Source: Haematobia irritans (taxonomy: Eukaryota > Arthropoda > Insecta > Diptera > Muscidae). From it: a stretch of 64,000 bases of DNA. The notes under the pieces were generated by a model, which saw only the letters and a list, made by a program, of their open reading frames with translations, was not told the origin of the DNA and ran no database searches. The position numbers and the translations under genes were made by a program. Every line of letters begins with the position of its first letter. Position 1 is the first letter of the stretch. The DNA lies in NCBI RefSeq assembly GCF_050003625.1, contig NC_134398.1:109696171-109760170 (forward strand), read 5' to 3'. Of this stretch, positions 1 to 9,802 are shown one piece after another.

Positions 1-216
1 GGCGCTAAGTATAATGACTATTGTATGAGCTGTCATGAAGCGGAGGAAAAGGAATCAATTAAACACCTCTTGTGTGAGTGTCCTACATTTTGTGTAAAGC
101 GCAAGCAACTTTTAGGGGCATATAGCTTCAGATTACTGGCGGATCTGGAAAACGTTAACTTAAGCAGTCTGCTAATATTTTTGGAACAATCTGGTTGGTT
201 CAGCGAAGAAAACTAA
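1..216 (+). pseudogene. C-terminal end of non-LTR ORF2 (I-group, RNase H-bearing), 5' part outside window
   Basis: The frame is open from base 1 and ends at TAA 214-216. It encodes the zinc-binding tail that follows RNase H in I/R1/LOA-type ORF2 proteins: CMSCHEAEEKESIKHLLCEC has a C-x2-C pair followed by an H-x3-C pair. The same segment recurs at 43063-43276 behind reverse transcriptase and RNase H sequence, which identifies it. On its own it cannot act. The missing upstream portion lies to the left of the window. Confidence 0.8.
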
Positions 217-352
217 TCGAGAAGGTTCAGCGGTTAAAACTAGAAGTGCCCATATGTAATAGGTACTTTTAGTTAATGTGGTATCACAATGGACTGAATA
301 GTCTAAGTGAGCCTGAATCTTAATCGGGCTGCCACTTTAACCTAACCTAACC
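1..352 (+). mobile_element. 3' end of I-group non-LTR retrotransposon, copy 1
   Basis: The coding tail (1-216) is followed by a 3' UTR ending in short TAACC repeats at about 331-352 instead of poly(A). The same 3' end occurs at 43063-43410 and, reversed, at 29004-29370. The number of terminal TAACC units differs between the copies, as expected for elements primed on a short tandem tail. Confidence 0.8.
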
Positions 353-796
353 TTGATTCCGAGCTAAAGAAGCGGAGAAATGAAGTAAGGATACTTTTAA
401 GAAAGAATTGTCTATTAAATTTAAGTTTTGCGTACTTGATTCTAGGCAGCAAATTTTTATTTATTCGTTTTTTCTGTTTTTTTCATGTGCAATTAAATTC
501 CTTTAAAAACGTGTTAACGACAACTTAAATTTTCAAATTCAGACTCGACTTCAAGTAGAAATTATGCTATGTCTCAATTAAAAATCGTCTTTAAAATAAA
601 GTGTTGAAAACGTCTCCTATTTTTAAACGCTTTTTTGCTTTGTTGTCAAGATGCAAAAGACAGCAATTTTAAAACAATTTCTTAAATTTTTAAGAATTTT
701 TCACAATTATTAAAGACAAGTTGATCTTAGTCAAACTAAATTTTCTTTTATTTTAAGATACCCATTTTTTATTTGAATCACTTAATTGTAAGAAAA
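353..796. other. Unidentified non-coding block shared with copy B
   Basis: AT-rich sequence with no credible ORF, terminal repeat or RNA signature. It is repeated at 43411-43853 with few changes, so it was part of the duplicated segment. Confidence 0.4.
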
Positions 797-1655
797 CAAG
801 TAAGAAAAGTCCCTGCACCACTTTGTAAATCCACATTTTTGATACTATATTAAATCCGTCAAATGTGTTGGGTGCTATAATCTATAGACTTAAAATTTAA
901 GTCGGCTAACGCCCTGGGATGGTACACTATGTTAGTAAAAAATATGGGAAACATTTTAATCTGAACCAATTTTGAGGCAACTTCGCAAAAGTGTATTTAT
1001 GATTTATCGGTCGATAGATATGTATTAGAAATAAAGGAAAATTTGAGCCAGTTTTACAAGTTTTCGACTTAGCAGTACGATTTTATACGAAAAATGTGGG
1101 TATTTTGGCCATTTTTGCCCAAATCGGAAATACATATATATGGAAGCTATATAGAAATCTGAACCGATTTCAACCAAATTTGACATGCATATTTAGTATT
1201 TTAATTCTACTCCCTGTGCAAAATTTCACATAAATCGGACTACAACTTTGACCTCTGTAGTCATATGGCGTAAAATCGGGCGAAAGATATATATGGGAGC
1301 TATATCTAAATCTGAACCGATTTCAATAAAATTTAGCACACTACTAATTGTACTCCTAGTGCATATCTAAATCTGAACCGATTTCTTCCAAAATCAATAG
1401 GGTTCTATTCTGACCCAAAACAGGAACTTGTGCCAAATTTGAAGGCGATTGGACTTAAACTGCGACCTAGACTTTGATCACAAAACTGTGTTCACAGACA
1501 GACGGACGGACGGACAGACGGATATGGCTATATCGACTCAGGGACCCACCCTGAGCCTTATTGCCAAAGACACCATGTGTCTATCTCGTCTCCTTCTGGG
1601 TGTTACAAACATATGCACTAACTTATAATACCCTGTTCCACTGTGTGGCGCAGGG
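797..1655 (+). repeat. Gamma dispersed repeat (copy A)
   Basis: It begins CAAGTAAG and ends in a short hairpin-forming CCCTG...CAGGG followed by TATAA. The inside has degenerate monomers containing 'tctgaaccgatttc' and 'ggagctatat', then a GACGGACGGACG-type run at about 1499-1520 and the phrase 'atatcgactcaggg'. Start, end and internal order parallel the alpha and beta repeats elsewhere, so I treat the three as one superfamily. No protein-coding capacity is evident. I recognise this type from calyptrate fly DNA; the class of element is unknown to me. Confidence 0.6.
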
Positions 1656-1739
1656 TATAAAAACTACTTTATAGAAAAGTTCATCGTATTTCGGACAAGG
1701 AAAAAAGCTTTATATCAGGATGGTGTATCAGTTAGATTC

Positions 1740-2021
1740 TTGAGACTCATTCTACAGCACGTCGTTGGTGTTATGACACATATTTTCAATCACTGCATAA
1801 CGACGTCCCACTTTCCTAGTATATGGAAAGTTGGCAGAAATATACAGGTGGCAAAGATGACATCACCTATTGGCCCCAATGATTGTAGACCCAAAGTATT
1901 CTTTCAGTTTTGTCAAAGATCTTCGAATCTATTCTATCTTCCCAGATTACTAAATATCTGAATGAGAATATACTTTTGTCTCCATTTCAATCTGGATTCC
2001 GAGAGGCACACAGTTGCACTA
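1740..2021 (+). pseudogene. Non-LTR reverse transcriptase, N-terminal fragment
   Basis: The translation has the RT region before the palm: 'HFPSIWK' and 'GPNDCRP' (compare W-K..PI.K and DYRPIS in jockey-type RTs). After a frame change it continues with 'SPFQSGFREAHSC', the equivalent of QSGFR.. in functional enzymes. The Transib-like element starts 6 bp further on; the reading resumes at 3677 (DFTKAFDRV). The same fragment is at 44783-45068. The open piece breaks near 1900, so the gene is dead. Confidence 0.75.
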
Positions 2022-2026
2022 CAGCG

Positions 2027-3671
2027 CACATTGGGCCAAATGACCGAACTCTCACGCATAAAATCAATTTTTGAACTTGTGAAAATTAAATATTTGGTGG
2101 TACGAAAAAGTTGACAACACATTACGAAAAACAAATCCAAAATGGTAAAACAATATGGCAACCCGTTTGGCCGTCTCAGGCCGACGAAGTGGCAACTCTT
2201 TGCCATTGATTTTTTTCTTGAATTCATAGTTTAGCAAGGTGCTTTAGAGATTTTGCTGGTAAAAAAGTGTTTAAAGTTATAAACTTAATTTAAAATGTAA
2301 AATTTAAGTCAAAGTATGTACTTTTAGTAAAAATTAACAGCGATGGTAAATATTGTTTGGTTATTTAAGAAAAATGTGTGACAAAAAGCATATTTTTTCT
2401 TTGCTAAATATAATGTATGTCCCATGTTTTCTGGAGTAGAACTTACTATATTGGAACGTATTGGTTGAGTTTTATACTGCGTTAGAAAGGTTGAGATGTT
2501 GTCTTTCTTGCAAACATAAATTTGTCTGCTTATAAGTGCTAATAAAGCTACCCTGTTATAATTATGGTGTTACAATCAAAACGCAGAAATTATTAAATAT
2601 TGGATAGAAAACAACTCCCAGTGCTGTAATAATAATGCAAAAACATTAAAAAGTGATAAGTCTACCATCAAGAAAAAAGTAAAATAATTGTGTAGGGAAA
2701 TAGAATGAAGTAGCGTTACTTTGTTTAGTAGAAACATCTGGACAAAACAATGGTAACGAATGAGAAATTTAGGTAAATCTGCAATATCTACCATATCATT
2801 AATAATAGGTATATAAAATAAAATGTCGTCCTGGGTGTCTTACTGTAACTGATTCGTCGACACAAGTTCAGTTACAAAATATGCTTAATCATAAAGCTAA
2901 TATTTACATATAGACTTACATATAGCAGAGTGTCAAGGTAGTGACACGTACAGAAGTAATATGATCACTGCAAACATGTTTCAAGAACAAAATGTTTTTT
3001 TTGGACTGGGAACGCAAAAACGGTATCTGAACATTTTTTAACGAATATGTTCCCATTTCAACATAGTGTTGCAGAAATAATGGTATTTGAAACTTTTAGC
3101 TAAAATGAGCGATTGAATTAAACTAAAATTGCTGAAATCATATACACTTTACGGCAGTGATCAAGATGGAGCAACAGTGAGCATCAGCTCTAATCTAGAT
3201 TTTCAGTTACTACATATTGAAATATTTGATTTGGTGTATGATAAATGTGGTTGAGATACGTCCTCCATTAGAAAGTGGGCGTGGCAGTGGCCGTATCGGT
3301 CCGAAATGTTGATCATACTTTATTCTCATCCCCAGTGGTACATGTAAAAAAATTTAGAGCTCTAAGCGCTTCCTTTGGGTTGAAATACGCCCTTCATTTT
3401 AAAGTGGGCGTGGCAATGGGCGGATCGGTCCACATTTTTATCATAATTTATTCTCATCCCCAGTGGTACATGTACAAAATTTCAGAGCTCTAGGCGCTTC
3501 CTTTGGGTTGAAATAGGCCTTCATTTTAAAGTGGGCGTGGCAGTGGGCGGATCGGTCCAAAATTGTAATCGTACTTTATTCTCATCCTGAGTGGTATATG
3601 TACAAAATTTCAGAGCTCTGGGTGTTTCCGTTGATTTAATGCGTCAAAAACTTGTCATTTGGCCCACTGTG
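2027..3671. mobile_element. Non-autonomous Transib-like DNA element with 5-bp target duplication
   Basis: Terminal inverted repeats CACATTGGGCCAAATGAC (2027-2044) and its complement at 3654-3671 match at 17 of 18 positions. The right end reads CACAGTG from outside. CAGCG flanks both sides (2022-2026 and 3672-3676). Copy B has the uninterrupted site 'actacagcggtac' near 45063-45075, so the boundaries and the 5-bp duplication are read directly. A 5-bp duplication plus CAC-starting ends is what Transib elements show; the class is inference because no transposase is encoded. The interior holds AT-rich DNA and a tandem repeat. Confidence 0.7.
3240..3645 (+). repeat. Tandem repeat, about 128-bp unit, three units
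   Basis: 'aaagtgggcgtggca' recurs at 3272, 3401 and 3528 (spacing 129 and 127), each followed by 'cggtcc', 'ctttattctcatcc' and 'agagctct'. It lies inside the Transib-like element, near its right end. No function is suggested by sequence. Confidence 0.85.
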
Positions 3672-3877
3672 CAGCGGTACTAAAGGTCATGGAGGATCTA
3701 TGATCCGAATATGATCAACGCAATACTTCGTTGATGTGTTTCCTGGACTTTACGAAGGCTTTTGACAGAGTGAATCACAGAATATTATGTGAAAAACTCA
3801 AGTACTACTTTGGTTTCGGTGAGTCATCTCTTAGTCTTATGAGGAGTTACCTCTCTGATCGAGCTCAGGTGGTTGTA

Positions 3878-4810
3878 AAGGGTGATTCTTTTGAGGTTAG
3901 GATTTTCATGCATTAGTATTTGACAGATCACGTGGGATTTCAGACATGGTGTCAAAGAGAAAGATGCTCAGTATGCTTTGACATTTCATCATGAATAGAC
4001 TTACTAACGAGCAACGCTTGCAAATCATTGAATTTTATTACCAAAATCAGTGGCAGAAAATCCGCTTTTTTATCGACAAATTTTGTTCAGCGATGAGGCT
4101 CATTTCTGGTTGAATGGCTACGTAAATAAGCAAAATTGCCGCATTTGGAGTGAAGAGCAACCAGAAGCCGTTCAAGAACTGCCCATGCATCCCGAAAAAT
4201 GCACTGTTTGGTGTGGTTTGTACGCTGGTGGAATCATTGGACCGTATTTTTTCAAAGATGCTGTTGGACGCAACGTTACGGTGAATGGCGATCGCTATCG
4301 TTCGATGCTAACAAACTTTTTGTTGCCAAAAATGGAAGAACTGAACTTGGTTGACATGTGGTTTCAACAAGATGGCGCTACATGCCACACAGCTCGCGAT
4401 TCTATGGCCATTTTGAGGGAAAACTTCGGAGAACAATTCATCTCAAGAAATGGACCGGTAAGTTGGCCACCAAGATCATGCGATTTGACGCCTTTGGACT
4501 ATTTTTTGTGGGGCTACGTCAAGTCTAAAGTCTACAGAAATAAGCCAGCAACTATTCCAGCTTTGGAAGACAACATTTCCGAAGAAATTCGGGCTATTCC
4601 GGCCGAAATGCTCGAAAAAGTTGCCCAAAATTGGACTTTCCGAATGGACCACCTAAGACGCAGCCGCGGTCAACATTTAAATGAAATTATCTTCAAAAAG
4701 TAAATGTCATGGACCAATCTAACGTTTCAAATAAAGAACCGATGAGATTTTGCAAATTTTATGCGTTTTTTTTTTAAAAAAAATTATCAAGCTCTTAACA
4801 AATCACCCTT
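3878..4810 (+). mobile_element. DD41D mariner-like element, deletion derivative 1
   Basis: Ends AAGGGTGATT (3878-3887) and AATCACCCTT (4801-4810) are exact inverted repeats flanked by TA (3876-3877, 4811-4812). Triplication units 2 and 3 carry the empty site 'ggttgtagtaag', which proves the TA duplication. At 933 bp it is shorter than an autonomous element of about 1.2-1.3 kb because the N-terminal half of the transposase gene is deleted. Confidence 0.95.
3991..4703 (+). pseudogene. DD41D (Tc1/mariner) transposase lacking its DNA-binding region
   Basis: ATG at 3991 opens MNRLTNEQRLQIIEFYYQNQ. An internal deletion near 4049 then joins it, out of frame, to the catalytic domain (from 'AENPLFYRQ', 4050-4703). 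That domain is complete: FSDEAHF, FQQDGATCH and CDLTPLDYFLWG carry the three aspartates, with 41 residues between the second and third, the spacing of the DD41D (rosa-like) group. The helix-turn-helix region that binds the terminal repeats is gone, so this copy cannot make a working transposase. The same junction is in the copy at 27831-28762. Confidence 0.9.
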
Positions 4811-5090
4811 TAGTAAGTGGTCTGGAATCCCGTCTTAGGGCAGTCTCTATGGGAGTACCGCAAGGTTCAGTGCTGGGCCCATTTCTGTTTAGTATTCTTA
4901 ATAATGACGTATTCTCGGTATGTAAGTATACCGTATATGTACATAACTAAGGAGGCATTGGCAATAGATGATACCGTCGGGATGTTGAATGAGGAGCTGC
5001 AGTTAGTGTGGGATTGGGCGAATTCAAATGGTTTGTCTCTCAATCCAAACAAATGTTCGGTTTTACCTATAAGTAGATACCATATTGATA

Positions 5091-6812
5091 CACTGTTAGA
5101 AAAATATGTTTTTCATATGTTCCGATATAAACAAAATGTGTTTCGGGCACAATTTTAAAACACAATATATTTAAGTGCAAACATGTAATGTTCCTAAACT
5201 AACACTAAATGTTTGGGACATCTATGTTAATATGTTAGAATATATTATGTTTGTGGCATGAATGTTCCATAAAAATCATATGTGTGAATGCAAACATATA
5301 TACATTTACAAATTTCGACTAAACATACATATGTTGTGATATTTTATTCAAAGCGACAGAGAGAGTATAGAGAATATTATGTGAAAAACTCAAGTACTAC
5401 TTTGGTTTCGGTGAGTCATCTCTTAGTCTTATGAGGAGTTACCTCTCTGATCGAGCTCAGGTGGTTGTAGTAAGTGGTCTGGAATCCCGTCTTAGGGCAG
5501 TCTCTATGGGAGTACCGCAAGGTTCAGTGCTGGGCCCATTTCTGTTTAGTATTCTTAATAATGACTTATTCTCGGTATGTAAGTATACCGTATATGTACA
5601 TAACTAAGGAGGCATTGGCAATAGACGATACCGTCGGGATGTTGAATGAGGAGCTGCAGTTAGTGTGGGATTGGGCGAATTCAAATGGTTTGTCTCTCAA
5701 TCCAAACAAATGTTCGGTTTTACCTATAAGTAGATACCATATTGATACACTGTTAGAAAAATATGTTTTTCATATGTTCCGATATAAACAAAATGTGTTT
5801 CGGGCACAATTTTAAAACACAATATATTTAAGTGCAAACATGTAATGTTCCTAAACTAACACTAAATGTTTGGGACATCTATGTTAATATGTTAGAATAT
5901 ATTATGTTTGTGGCATGAATGTTCCATAAAAATCATATGTGTGAATGCAAACATATATACATTTACAAATTTCGACTAAACATACATATGTTGTGATATT
6001 TTATTCAAAGCGACAGAGAGAGTATAGAGAATATTATGTGAAAAACTCAAGTACTACTTTGGTTTCGGTGAGTCATCTCTTAGTCTTATGAGGAGTTACC
6101 TCTCTGATCGAGCTCAGGTGGTTGTAGTAAGTGGTCTGGAATCCCGTCTTAGGGCAGTCTCTATGGGAGTACCGCAAGGTTCAGTGCTGGGCCCATTTCT
6201 GTTTAGTATTCTTAATAATGACTTATTCTCGGTATGTAAGTATACCGTATATGTACATAACTAAGGAGGCATTGGCAATAGACGATACCGTCGGGATGTT
6301 GAATGAGGAGCTGCAGTTAGTGTGGGATTGGGCGAATTCAAATGGTTTGTCTCTCAATCCAAACAAATGTTCGGTTTTACCTATAAGTAGATACCATATT
6401 GATACACTGTTAGAAAAATATGTTTTTCATATGTTCCGATATAAACAAAATGTGTTTCGGGCACAATTTTAAAACACAATATATTTAAGTGCAAACATGT
6501 AATGTTCCTAAACTAACACTAAATGTTTGGGACATCTATGTTAATATGTTAGAATATATTATGTTTGTGGCATGAATGTTCCATAAAAATCATATGTGTG
6601 AATGCAAACATATATACATTTACAAATTTCGACTAAACATACATATGTTGTGATATTTTATTCAAAGCGACAGAGAGAGTATAGAGAAAGAAATAGAGAT
6701 GGAAACCGGGAGAGTTGACGAAAGATATCAACATAACACAGCGAAAGAATCAAAAGAGAACAATTTCTGTGAAACCGCTTGTATGTTGTTTCGGAAAACT
6801 GTTTTTGTTCTC
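5091..6812 (-). mobile_element. Delta element, one end, within and after the triplication
   Basis: From 5091 (CACTGTTAG...) the RT gives way to AT-rich DNA full of 'aacatat' and 'tatgttt' words, the same as the first part of the intact delta at 45314-47034. It is present in each triplication unit and continues single-copy from 6685 to about 6812, where hAT sequence begins. The element's other end is at 8891-9395. Confidence 0.7.
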
Positions 6813-7053
6813 GCACCACAAATTTCATTTTTGGAAAATGTATTTATGCTTTTTATGTGTGTTTGTTGTTCTTTTTGTGAACATGACTCGCTTTGTTTGG
6901 CCATAGAACAACAACGAAACAGCCAAACACACGTGTATAAATGAAATGGAGCAAAAACTGCGAAAAGAACTTGCCTAATTTAGCGATGGAAGCAATAAAG
7001 AGATATTTCCAAACGTGCATATTTTAAATATTTTGGTCACTTTGCCAGTTACT

Positions 7054-8000
7054 CAGGAATGGAAAATACAATTTTTAAGAAATTACAAAAAAGGTATTTT
7101 TTGATCGGAAAGGTACTTGTTACTAAATTTCAACAAAAATTTCACTTGAATATTATTGTCAAGAGACTGAATTTTAAAGAAAATAAAATTTTGACAAAAT
7201 TTTCTATATAAATAAAATTTTGCAAAAATTTTCTATAGAAATAAAATTTTCCATTCGTTTTGTTATTGTTGGTTTTGATCTTAAGCATTGTTGTTTTTTT
7301 GTTGCAGCTTAAAATCATACATTGACTAAACTACTATTTGCAGCAAAACTGTCAACCAATTATCAGAATAAATTCAGGCAGTTCATTAAACCCAACAATG
7401 AACCACACTTGAACCCTCCGAAAAAAGGTTTTGTATGATAGCCGGCTTATGCCGAAATAATTTTGCAAAAAAATTCTATAGAAAAAAAATTTTGCAAAAT
7501 TTTTTCTATAGAAATAAAATTTTGCAAAAATTTCCTATAGAAATAAAATTTTTACAAAATTTTCAATTGAAATAAAATTTTGACAAAATTTTCTATAAAA
7601 ATAAAATTTTGCAAAAATTCTATATAGAAATAAGATGTTGACAACATTTTCTACCGAAATAAAAAATCGATAATATAGAATCGCATTCTTTTTTCGACTA
7701 AAACATTCTTGAAGTTTAATAAAATCCTGTTTTTGACTATGTCTTTTACAAAATCGAGATTTTCTTCCCACATGAACATGTCTGTTTTGCCATATTTGTG
7801 AAAGACTATTAGCAAATAAGGTTGATAAAGACTTTCTCAAAATATTAAAATATTTTGTCAAAGCTATTGTACCATAAATCTGATATCGACTCAAAAATGT
7901 CTACACAAAAGGTACTAAATCATTCGCGGGGGTACTACGTTACTGACCGGGGTGAAAAAGTTTTGAAAAAAGTACTATAGTACTGCATTTTCCATCCCTG
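7054..8000. mobile_element. hAT-type MITE with internal 29-bp repeats
   Basis: Ends CAGGAATGGAAAATACA (7054) and TGCATTTTCCATCCCTG (to 8000) are inverted repeats. CAGTTACT is duplicated on both sides (7046-7053, 8001-8008). A related copy sits at the same site of the other hAT remnant (52422-53007). The inside contains degenerate 29-bp units of the 'ttctatagaaataaaattttg' kind (about 7190-7250 and 7460-7680) and a SINE-like insertion. No transposase is encoded. Confidence 0.85.
7254..7450 (-). mobile_element. SINE-like retroposon, internally deleted
   Basis: Reversed, this reads 'agccggctatcatacaaaacc...ggttcaagtgtggttcat...ctgataattggttgacagttttgctgcaa', then a short 3' segment ending in an A-rich tail. 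That order matches the longer element at 18018-18444, minus most of its 'gaggatgctgatgagg' middle. 'ggttcaagtgt' could be a degenerate Pol III B box. It interrupts the 29-bp repeats of the surrounding MITE. Confidence 0.5.
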
Positions 8001-8049
8001 CAGTTACTACGTGCTCATCCGAACGCTCATTTTCAACAATGAAGAGATT

Positions 8050-8608
8050 CATGGCTGAACAAGAAGGTTTAATCATGGGGCCATATGATTACAATTTTTT
8101 ATTTCGACCAAATTTTAAGATGTCAAAATCATATGTTTATGGTGATTGCAGCTCTCCAAATGACACTGCATAGCAAATGCATCTCAAACAAACTCTCGCA
8201 TTCATAGCTGGAGAATTGTTCAAAGATGACTTGAGTATCTTGATAACATATTCTAGACCCCAAATACCACGCACATCAGTTTTTAAACTGCATCATAAAC
8301 TGTTTTTGTTAATAGATGGTGAATATCCATTTGACTGACCTCCATTATTAACTTTGGTCTCATATCGGCGTTCCTCGGATGAATTATCCACTTCACAATA
8401 ACTCATAGGTGACGCAATTAAATTTGAACCTTTATTTTTCTCTGGATTTGAATTATTTTTTCAGGACAATTGAAGGAATAACTAATTGCCACTTTTACCA
8501 ATGCCATACGATTCTTTTATCAGCTGATTTTGACTTCTTAAAATTGTAAACAACATATTGCAATTTGTTGTTTTTGTTATCGTGATTCAACCTCCTTATT
8601 CAGCCATG
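8050..8608. mobile_element. MITE with CATG ends and 9-bp target duplication
   Basis: CATGGCTGAA starts at 8050 and its complement TTCAGCCATG ends at 8608; similarity continues inward (about 24 of 28 positions). GAAGAGATT flanks both ends (8041-8049, 8609-8617), and the empty site 'caatgaagagattaaag' is present on the minus strand of copy B near 52375. CATG termini with an 8-9 bp duplication would fit a P-like or Mutator-like non-autonomous element; I cannot decide. Nothing coding inside. Confidence 0.8.
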
Positions 8609-8845
8609 GAAGAGATTAAAGACGTATCTTAGAAATTCGACTAGCGAGACTAGACTCAAAGGATTGGCATTAATGTCGGTTCATCGCCGAATAAATGTGC
8701 CGACTGAAGAAGTCATTGATTTATTTGCTGCCCAAAAAGCCCGTCGGCTCAATTTAATATTATAAAAATATTGTATACATACCTATGCATAATTAAAAAT
8801 TTCTACACATGAGATTATATGAATATTTTTTTTTCAGTTGAACCA

Positions 8846-8864
8846 CCCCCCCCCCCCCCCCCCC
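8846..8864. repeat. C19 homopolymer
   Basis: Nineteen C in a row near the hAT terminus. The corresponding tracts are G21 at 47126-47146 and only G6 near 50740, so the length is unstable between copies. Confidence 0.95.
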
Positions 8865-8890
8865 GAATTAAAATCCTGGCTACGGCATTG

Positions 8891-9395
8891 CACGTGGCAA
8901 ACAAATGTATGTTTCTGTTAAATAATGTTATGTTTGCATGGGCTCGTAGGCGCTGCAATCTATGCTATATAAATGTAACTTATAACGATAATTATCTACT
9001 GGTGACTATAACAGCTACGTAGTCCAGTGGATAGTGTGTTGGCTTACGAACTGTATGGTCCTCGGTTCGATTCTCGGTGCAGGCGAAAGGTAAAATTTAA
9101 AAAAATTTTAAAAGTGAATAATTTCTTCAACATTATTTGTATTACAGAAAAAGGTGCCAAGAACTAAAATATTCCGTGGAAGTGAAAAGTACGAGTATGT
9201 TAGACAATGAGCACAATCGTCTTTGAGCACAATTCTTCCAAGCATGTAATATTTTTGGACTCAAAATGCTTCCAAACATATAATATGTTCACATAAAAGA
9301 AACATATTAATGTTTCGGCAGTAGCCAATAATATATGTGCTTCCTGCAAAATATGTTTGGAACATATGTTAAAGAAGCGATTTTTTTTGAGGGTG
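8891..9395 (+). mobile_element. Delta element, other end (copy A)
   Basis: Ends ...TTTTTTTTGAGGGTG at 9395, followed by TA 9396-9397. Together with the start at 5091 (preceded by TA 5089-5090) it brackets the RT break. If delta and one TA are disregarded, the RT frame runs on from ...RYHID into TDN... without interruption. It contains a tRNA-like stretch and palindromic 'ataatatgttc' words. Confidence 0.75.
9018..9080 (+). other. tRNA-like sequence within delta
   Basis: TAGTCCAGTGG (9020-9030) fits a Pol III A box and GGTTCGATTCTC (9064-9075) a B box, at tRNA-like spacing. A convincing acceptor stem is not visible, so this is not a working tRNA. It recurs at 46655-46725 and 50268-50338; the equivalent part of the more distant delta copies at 56827 and 59058 also has a 'ggattcgaac' B-box complement. 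Confidence 0.5.
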
Positions 9396-9397
9396 TA

Positions 9398-9802
9398 CGG
9401 ATAATTTCCCAATACTCAAACTTAGTTGTTCGAATCTGGAATATGTTAGGAAGGCGGGGGTACTTGGGGTTTTACATTAATTCATCTTTGACGTGTAAGG
9501 ATCATATAAATAGTGTCATATGTAAGGTATACTGTTCACTTCGTAAATTGCGTGTTCCATCTAATCATACATCGACAGAGCGGTGTATGATTAGACTTAA
9601 ATTTGTCATTCAGTTGATTCTGCCTTTAATAACTTATTCTGCCGAAGTAAATAGTAAGCTTGACGCTGGTTCAATGCATAAGTTACTGGTATTGTATAAT
9701 AATGCGATATGGCGCAAATTGATTCTTGGTATTGACCTAGAGGATTATTTGTCGTATAGGAATTTGGTTTTCTTGTATAACCTAACCTATATGAGAAAAT
9801 AG
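9398..9802 (+). pseudogene. Non-LTR reverse transcriptase, C-terminal fragment
   Basis: The frame contains YLGFYINSSLTCKDHINSV, matching the 'LGV.ID..L.F..HI' block after the RT catalytic core in jockey-like ORF2. It goes on through 'LPLITYSAEV' to a stop at 9800-9802. It is the remainder of the enzyme whose earlier parts are at 1740-2021 and 3677-5088. The counterpart in copy B is at 53485-53820. After the stop, about 170 bp ('...aatcaaattgtggaattcattaccgcaac') is probably the element's old C-terminus or 3' UTR. Confidence 0.75.

Larger units (their letters stand above)
3677..5088 (+). pseudogene. Non-LTR reverse transcriptase, palm fragment, split by a DD41D element
   Basis: 3731-3877 encodes CFLDFTKAFDRVNHRILCEK, the first catalytic aspartate region of a jockey-like RT. 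After the DD41D insertion (3878-4810) the reading continues with MGVPQGSVLGPFLFSI at about 4850-4900, the next conserved block. The second catalytic motif (YADD) is missing: the frame stops near 4950 and resumes with ANSNGLSLNPNKC at about 5020. It ends at TA 5089-5090, where the delta element is inserted; the remaining RT is at 9398-9802. Confidence 0.75.
3779..6684 (+). repeat. Tandem triplication, 657-bp unit
   Basis: Units start at 3779, 5371 and 6028. Units 2 and 3 appear identical across 657 bp; unit 1 has the same content plus the 933-bp DD41D element and one extra TA. Each unit joins an RT fragment (from 'agaatattatgtg') to about 280 bp of the delta element end. Unit 1 differs from 2 and 3 at a few bases (for example gacgtattc against gacttattc). 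Copy B has no triplication. Confidence 0.9.
7006..8765 (+). pseudogene. hAT transposase, C-terminal dimerisation domain, split by two MITEs
   Basis: Three pieces read on in one frame once the MITEs and one copy of each target duplication are ignored: up to 7053 (ILVTLPVT), 8009-8049 (TCSSERSFSTMKR) and 8613-8765 (LKTYLRNST...LKGLALMSVHRRIN, ending RRLNLIL and TAA). The pattern LPVTT..SERSFSTMKRLKTYLRNS is the conserved hAT dimerisation block. Only the last ~80 residues survive; the RNase H-like catalytic core is not present. Confidence 0.8.
6813..8890 (+). mobile_element. hAT transposon remnant (copy A), inserted in delta
   Basis: The right end 'tacggcattg' (8881-8890) corresponds to the TIR CAAGGCCGTA of the copy-B element, with one change. 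Inside are the C-terminal part of a hAT transposase on the + strand and a C19 tract. The left part is truncated at about 6813, where homology with 53040-53245 (opposite strand) fades. Two MITEs have inserted in the coding part (7054-8000, 8050-8608). It lies in delta, whereas in B the hAT lies in the RT, so the two insertions are independent. Confidence 0.75.

Noticed and set aside
6699..6944. Overlapping open frames of 81 and 63 codons after the triplication
   Set aside because: They span the delta/hAT junction and have no similarity to known domains; copy B does not preserve them.
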